From Alcanivorax sp. UBA4485 (GTDB lineage Bacteria > Pseudomonadota > Gammaproteobacteria > Pseudomonadales > Alcanivoracaceae), in the NCBI GenBank assembly GCA_002389055.1, contig DGNT01000048.1:1-8849 (forward strand): 8,849 nt of DNA. The letters are read 5' to 3'. The notes below the pieces were generated by a model. It had not been told where the DNA came from. It worked only from the letters and a program-made list of their open reading frames with translations, and did not search any database. Each line of letters begins with the position of its first letter. The stretch's first letter is position 1. This document shows, one piece after another, positions 1 through 6,861 of the stretch. Position numbers and translations under genes: made by a program.

Positions 1-1292
1 TGACCGAGGACGACACCTTCGTTTCTCACCTGCATGTGGGCGCCGACACCGACCACTACCTGCCGGTGAAAGTGACCGCGCAAACCGCCTGGCACAATCT
101 GTTCGCCAACACCCTGTTCATCCGCCCGGAGCGTTTCAACCCGCGCGACAAACAGGAATGGCAGATCCTCCACGCGGTCAATTTCCAGTGCGATCCGCAG
201 CGCGACGGCACCAATTCCGACGGCTGCGTGATCCTCAATTTCGCCCAGCGCAAGGTGCTGATCGCCGGCATGCGCTACGCCGGTGAAATGAAGAAGGCGA
301 TGTTCTCGGTACAGAATTTCCTGCTGCCGGAAAAAGACGTGCTGCCCATGCACTGCTCCGCCAATGTGGGCGAGAACGGCGACGTGGCGCTGTTCTTCGG
401 CCTCTCCGGCACTGGCAAGACCACCCTGTCCGCCGACCCGGACCGTTACCTGATCGGTGACGACGAGCACGGCTGGGGCAAGGACGTGGTGTTCAACATC
501 GAAGGCGGCTGCTACGCCAAGTGCATCGATCTGAGCCAGAAGAACGAGCCGGTGATCTGGGACGCGATCCGCTTCGGCGCGGTGCTGGAAAACGTGATCC
601 TCAACGAGGAAAGCCGCGAACCGGATTACACCGATGTGTCGCTGACCCAAAACACCCGCGCCGCCTACCCGCTGGAAAACATCGACAAGCGAGTGCTGGA
701 AAACCGCAGCGGCGAGCCCAAGCACATCATCTTCCTGACCTGCGACCTGACCGGCGTGCTGCCGCCGGTGTCCAAGCTCAGCCGTGAAGCCGCCGCCTAC
801 CACTTCCTGAGCGGCTACACCGCCCTGGTGGGCTCCACCGAAATGGGTTCCGGCGACGGCATCAAGAGCACCTTCTCCACCTGCTTCGGCGCGCCGTTCT
901 TCCCGCGCCGCGCCGGCGAATACGCCGAGCTGCTGATGAAGCGCGTGGACGAGTTCGGCTCCAAGGTCTACCTGGTGAACACCGGCTGGACCGGCGGCCC
1001 CTACGGCGAAGGCGAGCGCTTCAGCATTCCCACCACCCGGGGCGTGGTCAACGCCATCCTCAGCGGTGCGCTGGACGACGCCGAGACCGAGCACCTGGAC
1101 ATCATCAACCTGGACGTGCCCAAGTCCGTGCCCGGTGTCGACGACAAGCTGCTCAAGCCCAAGAACACCTGGGCCGAGCCGGAGAACTACGAGGCCCGCG
1201 CCCGCGACCTGGCCGAGCAGTTCCAGAACAACTTCGCCGAGAAGTACGCCGACGTGACGGACGACATCCGCGCCGCCGGCCCGAAAGCCTGA
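1..1292 (+). CDS. pckA: Phosphoenolpyruvate carboxykinase (ATP), 5'-truncated by the window edge
   Basis: Catalyses ATP-dependent decarboxylation of oxaloacetate to phosphoenolpyruvate in the cytoplasm, the entry step of gluconeogenesis. The reading frame is open from base 3 with no true start inside, so the N-terminus lies upstream. Numbering from base 3, the P-loop GLSGTGKTT is at residues 133-141 (bases 399-425) and the kinase-2 motif GDDEHGW at 152-158 (bases 456-476). Adding 115 to the fragment number reproduces the E. coli active-site positions I recall: Tyr207, Lys213, His232, Lys254 and Asp269. The Arg333 equivalent lies in TQNTRAAYP. About 115 N-terminal residues, including the Arg65 region, are therefore missing. 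The later segment EMGSGDGIKSTFSTCFG differs from the E. coli version (TERGITEPTPTFSACFG). The C-terminus ends in AAGPKA, close to E. coli AAGPKL, so the 3' end is intact. An intrinsic terminator follows, so it is probably transcribed separately from ndh. Confidence 0.97.
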   Translation, partial: TEDDTFVSHLHVGADTDHYLPVKVTAQTAWHNLFANTLFIRPERFNPRDKQEWQILHAVNFQCDPQRDGTNSDGCVILNFAQRKVLIAGMRYAGEMKKAMFSVQNFLLPEKDVLPMHCSANVGENGDVALFFGLSGTGKTTLSADPDRYLIGDDEHGWGKDVVFNIEGGCYAKCIDLSQKNEPVIWDAIRFGAVLENVILNEESREPDYTDVSLTQNTRAAYPLENIDKRVLENRSGEPKHIIFLTCDLTGVLPPVSKLSREAAAYHFLSGYTALVGSTEMGSGDGIKSTFSTCFGAPFFPRRAGEYAELLMKRVDEFGSKVYLVNTGWTGGPYGEGERFSIPTTRGVVNAILSGALDDAETEHLDIINLDVPKSVPGVDDKLLKPKNTWAEPENYEARARDLAEQFQNNFAEKYADVTDDIRAAGPKA

Positions 1293-1315
1293 AGCGGCGC
1301 CATGCGCCGCGCAAG

Positions 1316-1342
1316 AAAGCCCGCCTTCCGGCGGGCTTTTTT
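1316..1342 (+). terminator. Rho-independent terminator of pckA
   Basis: A 7-bp perfect GC stem, GCCCGCC (1319-1325) with GGCGGGC (1330-1336), closes a TTCC loop and is followed by six T residues (1337-1342). Three A residues precede the stem (1316-1318) and can pair with the first Ts. Another hairpin, GCGGCGC (1294-1300) with GCGCCGC (1304-1310), lies between it and the stop codon, giving two hairpins in tandem. Only the second has a T-tract. It should separate pckA from ndh. Confidence 0.9.
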
Positions 1343-1365
1343 GTTGGGACCCGGTGGAAGCGGGT

Positions 1366-1395
1366 CTTGTGGGAGCTTGCCTTGCAAGCGAAAGG
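1366..1395 (+). repeat. REP unit, left copy
   Basis: CTTGTGGGAGC (from 1366) leads into the stem GCTTGC (1375-1380), loop CTT, and GCAAGC (1384-1389), then GCGAAAGG. The unit runs directly into GGCCGG (1394-1399), as in the P. putida REP as I remember it. Confidence 0.75.
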
Positions 1396-1411
1396 CCGGC
1401 TTAAGCCGGCC
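1394..1411. repeat. 18-bp perfect palindrome within the REP element
   Basis: GGCCGGCTTAAGCCGGCC is a perfect palindrome with AflII-type CTTAAG at its centre. It directly abuts the left REP unit. It could be the REP tail meeting an inverted partial copy, or part of the folded element. Confidence 0.8.
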
Positions 1412-1422
1412 GGCAAAGGTTG

Positions 1423-1486
1423 CCCGGCAGGATCCCGGAGACGCTGTTGGTGCTGCCGTTAGAGAAGCCTCTGGTATCCTGCCGGG
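1423..1486. repeat. Internal 11-bp inverted repeat with 42-nt loop
   Basis: CCCGGCAGGAT (1423-1433) is the exact reverse complement of ATCCTGCCGGG (1476-1486). It nests inside the REP pair, so the element can fold as a hairpin with a long central loop. Its right arm overlaps a further small hairpin, GGGAGC (1484-1489) with GCTCCC (1493-1498). Confidence 0.8.
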
Positions 1487-1497
1487 AGCTTCGCTCC

Positions 1498-1526
1498 CTT
1501 TCGCGGGCGGGGCCCGCTCCCACAAG
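1498..1526 (-). repeat. REP unit, right copy (inverted)
   Basis: On the minus strand this reads CTTGTGGGAGC, a stem, then GCGAAAG, matching the left copy outside the stem. The stem itself is GCGGGC (1503-1508) with GCCCGC (1512-1517) around a GGG loop. It differs from the left stem (GCTTGC/GCAAGC) yet still pairs fully, so the structure rather than the stem sequence is conserved. CCCACAA recurs just downstream (1534-1540), possibly a remnant of another copy. Confidence 0.75.
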
Positions 1527-1546
1527 GCCTGCCCCCACAACCCGAT

Positions 1547-1576
1547 TTCACGCCAATGCCCACGCGGCGTTAGACT
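1547..1576 (+). promoter_or_regulatory. Probable sigma70-type promoter of ndh
   Basis: TTCACG (1547-1552) and TAGACT (1571-1576) each match the -35 and -10 consensus at four of six positions, with 18-nt spacing. This sits 28 bases upstream of the ndh start, just after the REP element and ahead of the ribosome binding site. No obvious FNR- or ArcA-like palindrome was seen. Confidence 0.45.
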
Positions 1577-1604
1577 AGCGCCCTTAATGCAAGGAGCCCT
1601 CTGA

Positions 1605-2897
1605 ATGAGCAAACCAAAGATCGTGGTGGTCGGCGGCGGTGCCGGCGGCCTGCCCCTGGTCACCCAGCTGGGACGCAAACTGGGCAAGTTCGGGCACGCC
1701 GATATCACCCTGGTGGACGCCAGCAGTGTGCACGTCTGGAAGCCCCGCTTTCACGAAGTCGCCACCGGCGCCATCGACGCCGACCTGGACGCGGTGGATT
1801 ACCGTGCCCACGCCCGCCTCAACCACTATCGCTTTGAACCGGGCAACATGACCTGGGTGGACAAGGACAAGCGCGCCATCACCCTGGCGCCGATCACCGA
1901 CGCCCAGGGCGACGAAGTGTTGCCCGAGCGCAATCTCTACTACGACTACCTGGTGATCGCGGTGGGCAGCCAGAGCAATGATTTCGGCACCCCCGGGGTG
2001 CGCGATCATTGCCTGTTCATGGACACCCGCGCCCAGGCGGAGCGCTTCCGCGAGCGCTTTATGAACACCTGCCTGCACGCCAACTACCGCGACGAGCCGG
2101 TGTCCGTGGCGATCGTCGGCGGCGGCGCCACCGGCGTCGAACTGGCGGCGGAAATCCACCATGCGGTGGCCATGCTCAAGCTGTACGGCCATGAACACCT
2201 GGACCGCAAACAGCTCAATGTAACGGTGGTGGAAGCGCTGCCACGCATTCTGCCCGGCCTGTCCGAGCGGGTGTCCGCCGCCGCCCAGGAACGCCTGGAA
2301 GACCTCGGCGTGTCGGTGCGTACCGGCGTGATGGTGGCGCGCGCCACCGAAGAGGCGCTGATCACCAAGGACGACGAAACCCTCAGCGCCGACCTTATGG
2401 TGTGGGCGGCAGGCGTCAAAGCCCCGGATTTCGTCGGCAAACTGGAAGGCTTCGCGCTCAACAAGATCAACCAGATCGAGGTGTCGCCGACCCTGCAGGC
2501 GAAGGGCAACGACCGGGTGTTCGTGGTCGGCGACTGCGCCTTTCTCAAGCCGGACGGCGACGACAAGCCGATCCCGCCGCGCGCCCAGGCCGCCCAGCAG
2601 ATGGCCAGCCACACCGCCAAGAACCTGCACCGCCTGATCATGAACCGCGACCCCAAGCCGTTCCGCTACCGCGACCACGGCTCGCTGGTGTCGCTGTCCA
2701 ACTACAGCTCCGTGGGCATGCTCATGGGCAACCTGAAAGGCGGCAACTTCTTCGTCGAAGGCTGGCTGGCCCGGCTCATGTACGTGGGCCTGTACCGCAT
2801 GCACCAGGCGGCGCTGTACGGCTGGCCGCGCACCATCATGCTGCTGGCGGCGGGCCGCTTCAGCAAGCTGGTCCGGCCGCGCATGAAATTGCATTGA
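1605..2897 (+). CDS. ndh: Type II NADH:quinone oxidoreductase (NDH-2)
   Basis: A single-subunit flavoenzyme on the inner face of the cytoplasmic membrane that oxidises NADH and reduces ubiquinone without pumping protons. The 430-aa length and sequence follow E. coli Ndh (434 aa) nearly end to end. The FAD-binding Rossmann motif GGGAGG is at residues 10-15 and the second, NADH-binding motif GGGATG at 172-177. MVWAAGVKAPDF is near 265-276, and VFVVGDC, which contacts FAD, at 305-311. PPRAQAAQQMA (324 on) and HGSLVSLSNYSSVG (358-371) are family signatures. The C-terminal stretch 380-430 is amphipathic and ends MKLH, close to E. coli LKLH; in the family this region holds the enzyme on the membrane. 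The start is well supported: AAGGAG (1591-1596) lies 8 nt upstream of ATG. The PQQ dehydrogenase follows after 31 bases without a terminator, so the two are probably co-transcribed. Confidence 0.95.
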   Translation: MSKPKIVVVGGGAGGLPLVTQLGRKLGKFGHADITLVDASSVHVWKPRFHEVATGAIDADLDAVDYRAHARLNHYRFEPGNMTWVDKDKRAITLAPITDAQGDEVLPERNLYYDYLVIAVGSQSNDFGTPGVRDHCLFMDTRAQAERFRERFMNTCLHANYRDEPVSVAIVGGGATGVELAAEIHHAVAMLKLYGHEHLDRKQLNVTVVEALPRILPGLSERVSAAAQERLEDLGVSVRTGVMVARATEEALITKDDETLSADLMVWAAGVKAPDFVGKLEGFALNKINQIEVSPTLQAKGNDRVFVVGDCAFLKPDGDDKPIPPRAQAAQQMASHTAKNLHRLIMNRDPKPFRYRDHGSLVSLSNYSSVGMLMGNLKGGNFFVEGWLARLMYVGLYRMHQAALYGWPRTIMLLAAGRFSKLVRPRMKLH

Positions 2898-2928
2898 TTC
2901 GCACCTAAGCCACAACAGGGAGAGGACC

Positions 2929-5319
2929 ATGGCGGTGTTCACGGGATGGATTCTGATTTTGATCGGCCTGGCGCTGGCCGTCGGCGGCGGCTGGCTGGCG
3001 GTGCTCGGCGGCAGCGGCTACTACCTGCTTGCCGCGCTGGGCTTTTTAGCCACTGGCGTGTTGATGGTGATGCGCCGCCCCGGCGCGCTCTGGATCTACG
3101 CGCTGCTGATCCTGGGCACCGGCCTGTGGTCGGTGTGGGAAGTGGGCCTGGACTGGTGGGCCCTGATGCCCCGTGGCGCGGTGATCGTGGCCATCGGCCT
3201 GTGGCTGATGACGCCCTGGGTGACGCGCGGCCTGAACGCCAGCGGCCGTCAGCCCTGGGGGCTGGCCGCCGGGCCGGTGGCGGTGATGGTGGTCGCCGCC
3301 GGAGCTCTGGCGCTGACCGCGCTGCTTGGCCCGGACCCCAACGGCGTGCGCGGTGAACTGCCCACCGCCCGCACGCCTCAGCCGCCGCAGAGCTCGCAAA
3401 GCAATATTGCCGACGGCGACTGGCACGCCTACGGCCGCACCGGTTTCGGCCAGCGTTACTCGCCCCTGGAGCAGATCACCCCGGACAACGCCGGCCGGCT
3501 CGAGCCGATCTGGACCTACCACACCGGCGACCTGCGCGGAGAGGGTGACCCGGTGGAGACCACCTACGAGGTCACACCGCTCAAGATCGAGAACACCCTC
3601 TACCTGTGCACGCCGCACCATTGGGTGATCGCCCTGGACGCGGACAGCGGTGAAGAGATCTGGAAGTTCGACCCGGAAATCGACAAGGACATCAGCCGCC
3701 AGCACCAGACCTGCCGTGGGTTGTCCTATTTTGACGGCCACCAGCGGGCGGAAACGCCCGCACTCGGCGAGGACAGCGCGGTGGCCGCGTCCGGCGAACG
3801 GAACCTCAACGCCGACCCGACCTGCCAGCGCCGCCTGTTTCTGCCCACCGGCGACGCCCGCCTGATCGCCCTGGACCCGGAAACCGGCGAACGCTGCCCG
3901 GGTTTCGGCGACAACGGTTCGGTGGATCTGTGGGCCAACATGCCGCACCAGAAACAGGGCTTCTACTATTCCACCTCGCCGCCGGTGGTCACCGAGGACT
4001 ACGTCATCATCGGCGGCGCGGTGAACGACAACGTCTCCACCCGAGAGCCTTCCGGCGTGATCCGCGCCTACGACGTCGACACCGGCGAACTGGTTTGGAA
4101 CTGGGACCCGGGCAACCCCGGGCAGACCGATCCGATCGCCCCCGGCGACACCTACAGCACCAGCACCCCCAACTCCTGGTCGGTGTCCAGCGTCGACGAA
4201 GCGCTCGGCCTGATCTACCTGCCGATGGGCAATCAAGTCCCCGACCAGTGGGGCAAGGACCGCACCACCGACTCAGCGCCGTTCTCGTCGTCGATCGTCG
4301 CCCTCGACATCAATACCGGCGAGCTGCGCTGGGTGTTCCAGACCGTGCACAACGACCTCTGGGACATGGACGTGCCGGCCCAGCCGAGCCTGATGAACCT
4401 GGACACCGACAAGGGTTCGGTGCCAGTGCTGGTGGCGCCCACCAAACAGGGCGACGTCTACGTACTCGACCGCCGCACCGGCGAGCCGGTGTTGCCGGTG
4501 AGCGAAGATAAGGCGCCGGAGAGCCTTGGCTACCAGCCGGTGGCCGACACCCAGCCGAGCTCGTCACTGAGCCTCAACCCGCCGCCGCTGGAAGGCCGCG
4601 ACATGTGGGGCGCTACCCTGTTCGACCAGCTGATCTGCCGCATCCAGTTCCAGCGGCTGAACTACCAGGGCCGCTACACGCCGCCCTCGGAACAGGGCAG
4701 CCTGATCTATCCGGGCAATTTCGGCGTGTTCAACTGGGGCGCCCTGGCGGTGGACCCGGAACGGCAGGTGGCGTTCACCACGCCGAGCTATCTGGCGTTC
4801 ATATCCACGCTGATCCCGCGTCAGGACGACACCAGCAACTATGTGTCCGACGGCAAACCGGGGCTGAACGAAAACTACGGCGCGCCCTACGCGGTCTCCC
4901 TGAAACCCTTCCTGTCGCCGCTGGGCCTGCCCTGCCAGCAACCGCCGTGGGGCTATGTGGCGGGCCTGGACCTGCGCAGCGGCAAGGTGGCGTGGAAACA
5001 CCGCAATGGCACGGTGCGTGACCAGTCGCCGCTGCCGCTGCCGTTCAAAATGGGCGTGCCGGACCTGGGCGGCCCGATCGTCACCGCCGGCGGCGTGGCG
5101 TTCATGAGCGGCACCATTGACTATTATGTGCGCGCCTACGACGTCACCACCGGCGAGCAGCTGTGGCAAGACCGCCTGCCCGCCGGCGGTCAGGCCACGC
5201 CGATGACCTATCTGGACTCCCAGGGCCGCCAGCGCCTGCTGGTGGTGGCCGGCGGCCACGGCTCCCTAGGCACCAAGGCCGGTGACGCCATCATCGCCTA
5301 CGGTCTGAGCGACGACTGA
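2929..5319 (+). CDS. gcd: Membrane-bound PQQ-dependent dehydrogenase, glucose/quinate/shikimate type
   Basis: Oxidises a periplasmic substrate (glucose to gluconolactone in the best-known members) and passes electrons through PQQ to ubiquinone. At 796 aa it has the usual length. Residues 5-133 form about five hydrophobic segments, the membrane anchor with the quinone site. A Pro/Gln-rich linker (about 144-158) leads to an eight-bladed propeller starting at WHAYGRTGFGQRYSPL (165-180). Tryptophan-docking repeats of the type DxxTGExxW recur (for example 382-390, 460-468, 738-746). LYLCTPHH (224-231) carries the E. coli His262 equivalent and HNDLWDMD (474-481) the catalytic Asp (Asp466). Lys506 in APTKQG matches Lys493, and His777 in GGHGSLGTK matches His775. 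TPPSEQG, FLSPLGLPC and LPAGGQATPMTY are shared with E. coli Gcd almost unchanged. AGGGAGAGG precedes the ATG by 3 nt. No pqq biosynthesis genes are present, so cofactor supply lies elsewhere. The substrate cannot be fixed: quinate/shikimate dehydrogenases share this architecture. Confidence 0.9.
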   Translation: MAVFTGWILILIGLALAVGGGWLAVLGGSGYYLLAALGFLATGVLMVMRRPGALWIYALLILGTGLWSVWEVGLDWWALMPRGAVIVAIGLWLMTPWVTRGLNASGRQPWGLAAGPVAVMVVAAGALALTALLGPDPNGVRGELPTARTPQPPQSSQSNIADGDWHAYGRTGFGQRYSPLEQITPDNAGRLEPIWTYHTGDLRGEGDPVETTYEVTPLKIENTLYLCTPHHWVIALDADSGEEIWKFDPEIDKDISRQHQTCRGLSYFDGHQRAETPALGEDSAVAASGERNLNADPTCQRRLFLPTGDARLIALDPETGERCPGFGDNGSVDLWANMPHQKQGFYYSTSPPVVTEDYVIIGGAVNDNVSTREPSGVIRAYDVDTGELVWNWDPGNPGQTDPIAPGDTYSTSTPNSWSVSSVDEALGLIYLPMGNQVPDQWGKDRTTDSAPFSSSIVALDINTGELRWVFQTVHNDLWDMDVPAQPSLMNLDTDKGSVPVLVAPTKQGDVYVLDRRTGEPVLPVSEDKAPESLGYQPVADTQPSSSLSLNPPPLEGRDMWGATLFDQLICRIQFQRLNYQGRYTPPSEQGSLIYPGNFGVFNWGALAVDPERQVAFTTPSYLAFISTLIPRQDDTSNYVSDGKPGLNENYGAPYAVSLKPFLSPLGLPCQQPPWGYVAGLDLRSGKVAWKHRNGTVRDQSPLPLPFKMGVPDLGGPIVTAGGVAFMSGTIDYYVRAYDVTTGEQLWQDRLPAGGQATPMTYLDSQGRQRLLVVAGGHGSLGTKAGDAIIAYGLSDD

Positions 5320-5340
5320 CCCTCCGGCGCACCGGCAGCG

Positions 5341-5372
5341 TTCACGACAGCGCCGCCATGGGCCGCTACACT
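5341..5372 (+). promoter_or_regulatory. Possible promoter of the YihY-family gene
   Basis: TACACT (5367-5372) is a fair -10 element. TTCACG (5341-5346) is a weak -35 with a long 20-nt spacing. Transcription from here would begin near 5379-5380, which would leave no leader for an ATG at 5380 and favours the start at 5401. Confidence 0.3.
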
Positions 5373-5385
5373 GCCGGAGATGATC

Positions 5386-5391
5386 AGGGGA
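5386..5391 (+). promoter_or_regulatory. Ribosome binding site selecting the 5401 start
   Basis: AGGGGA lies 9 nt upstream of ATG at 5401. It abuts ATG 5392 with no usable spacing, and ATG 5380 has only GGAG directly touching it. The third ATG is therefore the best start. Confidence 0.55.
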
Positions 5392-5400
5392 ATGGCAGCG

Positions 5401-6315
5401 ATGAAAGCAGCGGCGGAATACGTCTTCCGCGTGATAAAGAACGCGGTGGGGTTCTGGCTGGACGCCAACGCGGTCAGCTACGCCGGCGCGTTGGCGTTTT
5501 TCACTCTGTTCTCGATTGCCCCGGTGGTGATCCTGGCGGTGCAGGTGATCGGCCTGGTGATGAGCACCGACGCCGCCATGGCCCGCATCATGACCCAGCT
5601 GCAGGAAACCATCGGCACCGACGCCGCCGAGACGGTGCGCACCGCCGTCGCCGCCAACCAGATCGACCAGGGCGGCATCCTGCCCACGCTGATCGGCCTG
5701 GGCGCCATGGTGGTCGGTGCCACCACCGTGTTCGCGCAGATGCAGCGTTCCTTGAATAACGTCTGGGACATCGCCCCACGTCCTTCCCGCAACACCATCC
5801 TGGCGCTGCTGAAAAGCCGTCTGATGTCGCTCACCGTGGTGCTTTCCATCGGCTTCGTACTGATGGTGTCGCTGTTTCTGAGCGTGGTGCTGCAGGCAAT
5901 CATGGTGTTCGCCCGGGACTGGCTGCCGATCCCGGCGGGCCTGGTGGTGGGCCTGGAGACCCTGGTCTCGGTGGTGGTGGTGACGCTGCTGTTCGCCACC
6001 ATCTTCAAGGTGCTGCCGGACGCGGTACTGCGCTGGAAAGACGTGATCTCCGGCGCCCTGGTGACCGCCCTTCTGTTTATTCTCGGACGCTTTCTGATCG
6101 CCTTCTACCTGTCCCACACCGCCACCGCCTCCACCTACGGCGCCGCCGGCTCGCTGGTGTTGCTGCTGCTGTGGGTCTACTACTCGTCGCTGATTCTGCT
6201 GTTCGGCGCCGCCATCACACGCGCCCACACCGAGGCGCGCGGCATCGTCATCCGCCCCAGCCGCACGGCGGTCCGGGTGCATCGTCAGATGCTTGAGGAC
6301 CCCGCCGGCGATTAA
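5401..6315 (+). CDS. YihY/BrkB-family (UPF0761) inner-membrane protein
   Basis: An integral cytoplasmic-membrane protein of 304 aa. It belongs to the YihY/virulence-factor BrkB family, which was once mislabelled RNase BN and has no settled biochemical function. In this numbering hydrophobic segments fall near 26-53, 96-115, 140-168, 180-205, 215-237 and 248-274, about six helices, which is usual for the family. The first carries the signature AVSYAGALAFFTLFSIAP (24-41). NNVWDIAP follows the second helix, and the last helix region has the typical STYGAAGSLVLLLLWVYYSS (244-263). The tail after 274 is basic (RPSRTAVRVHR) and probably cytoplasmic. ATGs at 5380 and 5392 would add 7 or 3 residues, but they lack well-spaced ribosome binding sites. 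It lies 81 bases after gcd. The next gene starts 77 bases later with no clear terminator between, so read-through is possible. The family assignment is firm; the function is unknown. Confidence 0.9.
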   Translation: MKAAAEYVFRVIKNAVGFWLDANAVSYAGALAFFTLFSIAPVVILAVQVIGLVMSTDAAMARIMTQLQETIGTDAAETVRTAVAANQIDQGGILPTLIGLGAMVVGATTVFAQMQRSLNNVWDIAPRPSRNTILALLKSRLMSLTVVLSIGFVLMVSLFLSVVLQAIMVFARDWLPIPAGLVVGLETLVSVVVVTLLFATIFKVLPDAVLRWKDVISGALVTALLFILGRFLIAFYLSHTATASTYGAAGSLVLLLLWVYYSSLILLFGAAITRAHTEARGIVIRPSRTAVRVHRQMLEDPAGD

Positions 6316-6392
6316 CCGGTTTGATGCCCCGTTCACTCCCGCCTTGCCACCTTGGTGTTTAATAGCAATGACATAACAACCCGGGGGACGCC

Positions 6393-6806
6393 ATGACTGT
6401 CCATCGAAGCCCGCCGCGCCTGGCGTTGTGGGCCACACTGCTGAGCCTGCCACTGGCCGCCTGTGATTCCATGGAAACGCGTACCGAGGACGTCACGGCC
6501 ACCGCCTACACCCTGTCCGAAGCGGAGACCAAGAAAGGCAACGTGGGTCTGGCCGCCTGGGGCGACCAGTTGGAGCCCGGCATGAAAGCCATCGCCGTGT
6601 CGCGGGATCTGATCCCACAGGGCCTGGGCCACGAAACCGTGGTGCGGATCGAGGGTCTGAAAGGCGAATACGTGGTGCGCGACAAGATGAACCGGCGCTG
6701 GACCGATAAGATCGACATCCTGATGGAGGATCGGGCGTCGGCGATTGAGTGGGGCAAGCAGACCGTCACCATCAGCTGGCAGGTACCGGAGACCGAGACC
6801 GAGTAA
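6393..6806 (+). CDS. Small lipoprotein with 3D (three-aspartate) domain
   Basis: A 137-aa predicted lipoprotein. A short basic N-terminus and hydrophobic stretch (9-23) end in the lipobox LAAC, so Cys24 would be lipidated and the mature protein anchored in the envelope. Residue +2 after the Cys is Asp25, which in E. coli keeps lipoproteins in the inner membrane; whether the rule holds here is uncertain. The mature part (about 34-130) reads as a 3D domain, a double-psi beta-barrel fold shared with MltA and RlpA-like proteins. It opens with TATAYT (35-40), then AVSRDLIPQG (Asp72), YVVRDKMNRRW (Asp97), KIDI (Asp108), and AIEWGKQTVTISW at the end. The three aspartates sit where the family name requires. 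The fold suggests peptidoglycan binding or cleavage, but no full lytic transglycosylase is present and the MltA-type DTGGAI loop is replaced by DKMNRRW. Activity is therefore unproven. GGGGGA (6383-6388) lies 4 nt before the ATG. An AT-rich TTTAAT (6358-6363) may be a -10 element, but no good -35 was found. Confidence 0.75.
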   Translation: MTVHRSPPRLALWATLLSLPLAACDSMETRTEDVTATAYTLSEAETKKGNVGLAAWGDQLEPGMKAIAVSRDLIPQGLGHETVVRIEGLKGEYVVRDKMNRRWTDKIDILMEDRASAIEWGKQTVTISWQVPETETE

Positions 6807-6861
6807 GCGCCGCCTTCACAGCCGTCAGCCGGCCACGGGCGGATGATCGAGACAGCTACCC

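Larger units (their letters stand above)
1360..1532. repeat. REP doublet (REPIN/MITE-like inverted repeat element)
   Basis: This 173-bp intergenic element is bounded by 17-bp inverted ends with two mismatches (1360-1376 against 1516-1532). Each end holds a REP unit: a conserved CTTGTGGGAGC side, a 6-bp stem with a 3-nt loop, and a GCGAAAG side, in opposite orientations. The interior carries an 18-bp palindrome and a second, nested inverted repeat. The unit resembles, from memory, the P. putida REP family (GTGGGAGC, then a hairpin, then GCGAA, then GGCCGG). Such pairs are non-autonomous elements thought to be moved by RAYT (TnpA-REP) transposases; no RAYT gene is in this window. Together with the pckA terminator and the ndh promoter it accounts for nearly all of the 312-base gap. 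I see no credible gene in it. Confidence 0.75.

Noticed and set aside
1302..1604. 100-codon + strand open frame in the pckA-ndh gap
   Set aside because: It runs through the terminator and both REP units, lacks a ribosome binding site, and its protein resembles nothing I recognise. It is best explained by GC bias.
1187..1708. 173-codon minus-strand open frame spanning the end of pckA and the REP element
   Set aside because: It crosses two genes' coding regions, a terminator and repeats, and its Pro/Arg/Ala-rich composition looks non-coding.
1584..2942. Minus-strand open frame of 452 codons opposite ndh
   Set aside because: Low-complexity His/Ala/Gly/Val composition and full overlap with a clearly recognised ndh.
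3046..4236. Long minus-strand open frame (396 codons) opposite gcd
   Set aside because: Its translation is rich in His, Gly, Arg and Val with no domain pattern, as expected for the antisense of a GC-rich gene. The + strand gene is beyond doubt.
5380..5400. Earlier ATG starts (5380 and 5392) for the YihY gene
   Set aside because: Neither has a correctly spaced ribosome binding site, and the possible promoter would put the RNA start at about 5380. They cannot be fully excluded.
6316..6392. Possible terminator or strong promoter between the YihY and lipoprotein genes
   Set aside because: CACC-TT-GGTG (4 bp) is too short for a terminator. TTTAAT lacks a well-spaced -35, so neither is listed as a feature.
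5266..6453. Minus-strand open frame of 395 codons across the YihY gene
   Set aside because: Composition dominated by His, Gln, Gly and Arg; no recognisable motif. The opposite strand encodes a well-formed membrane protein.
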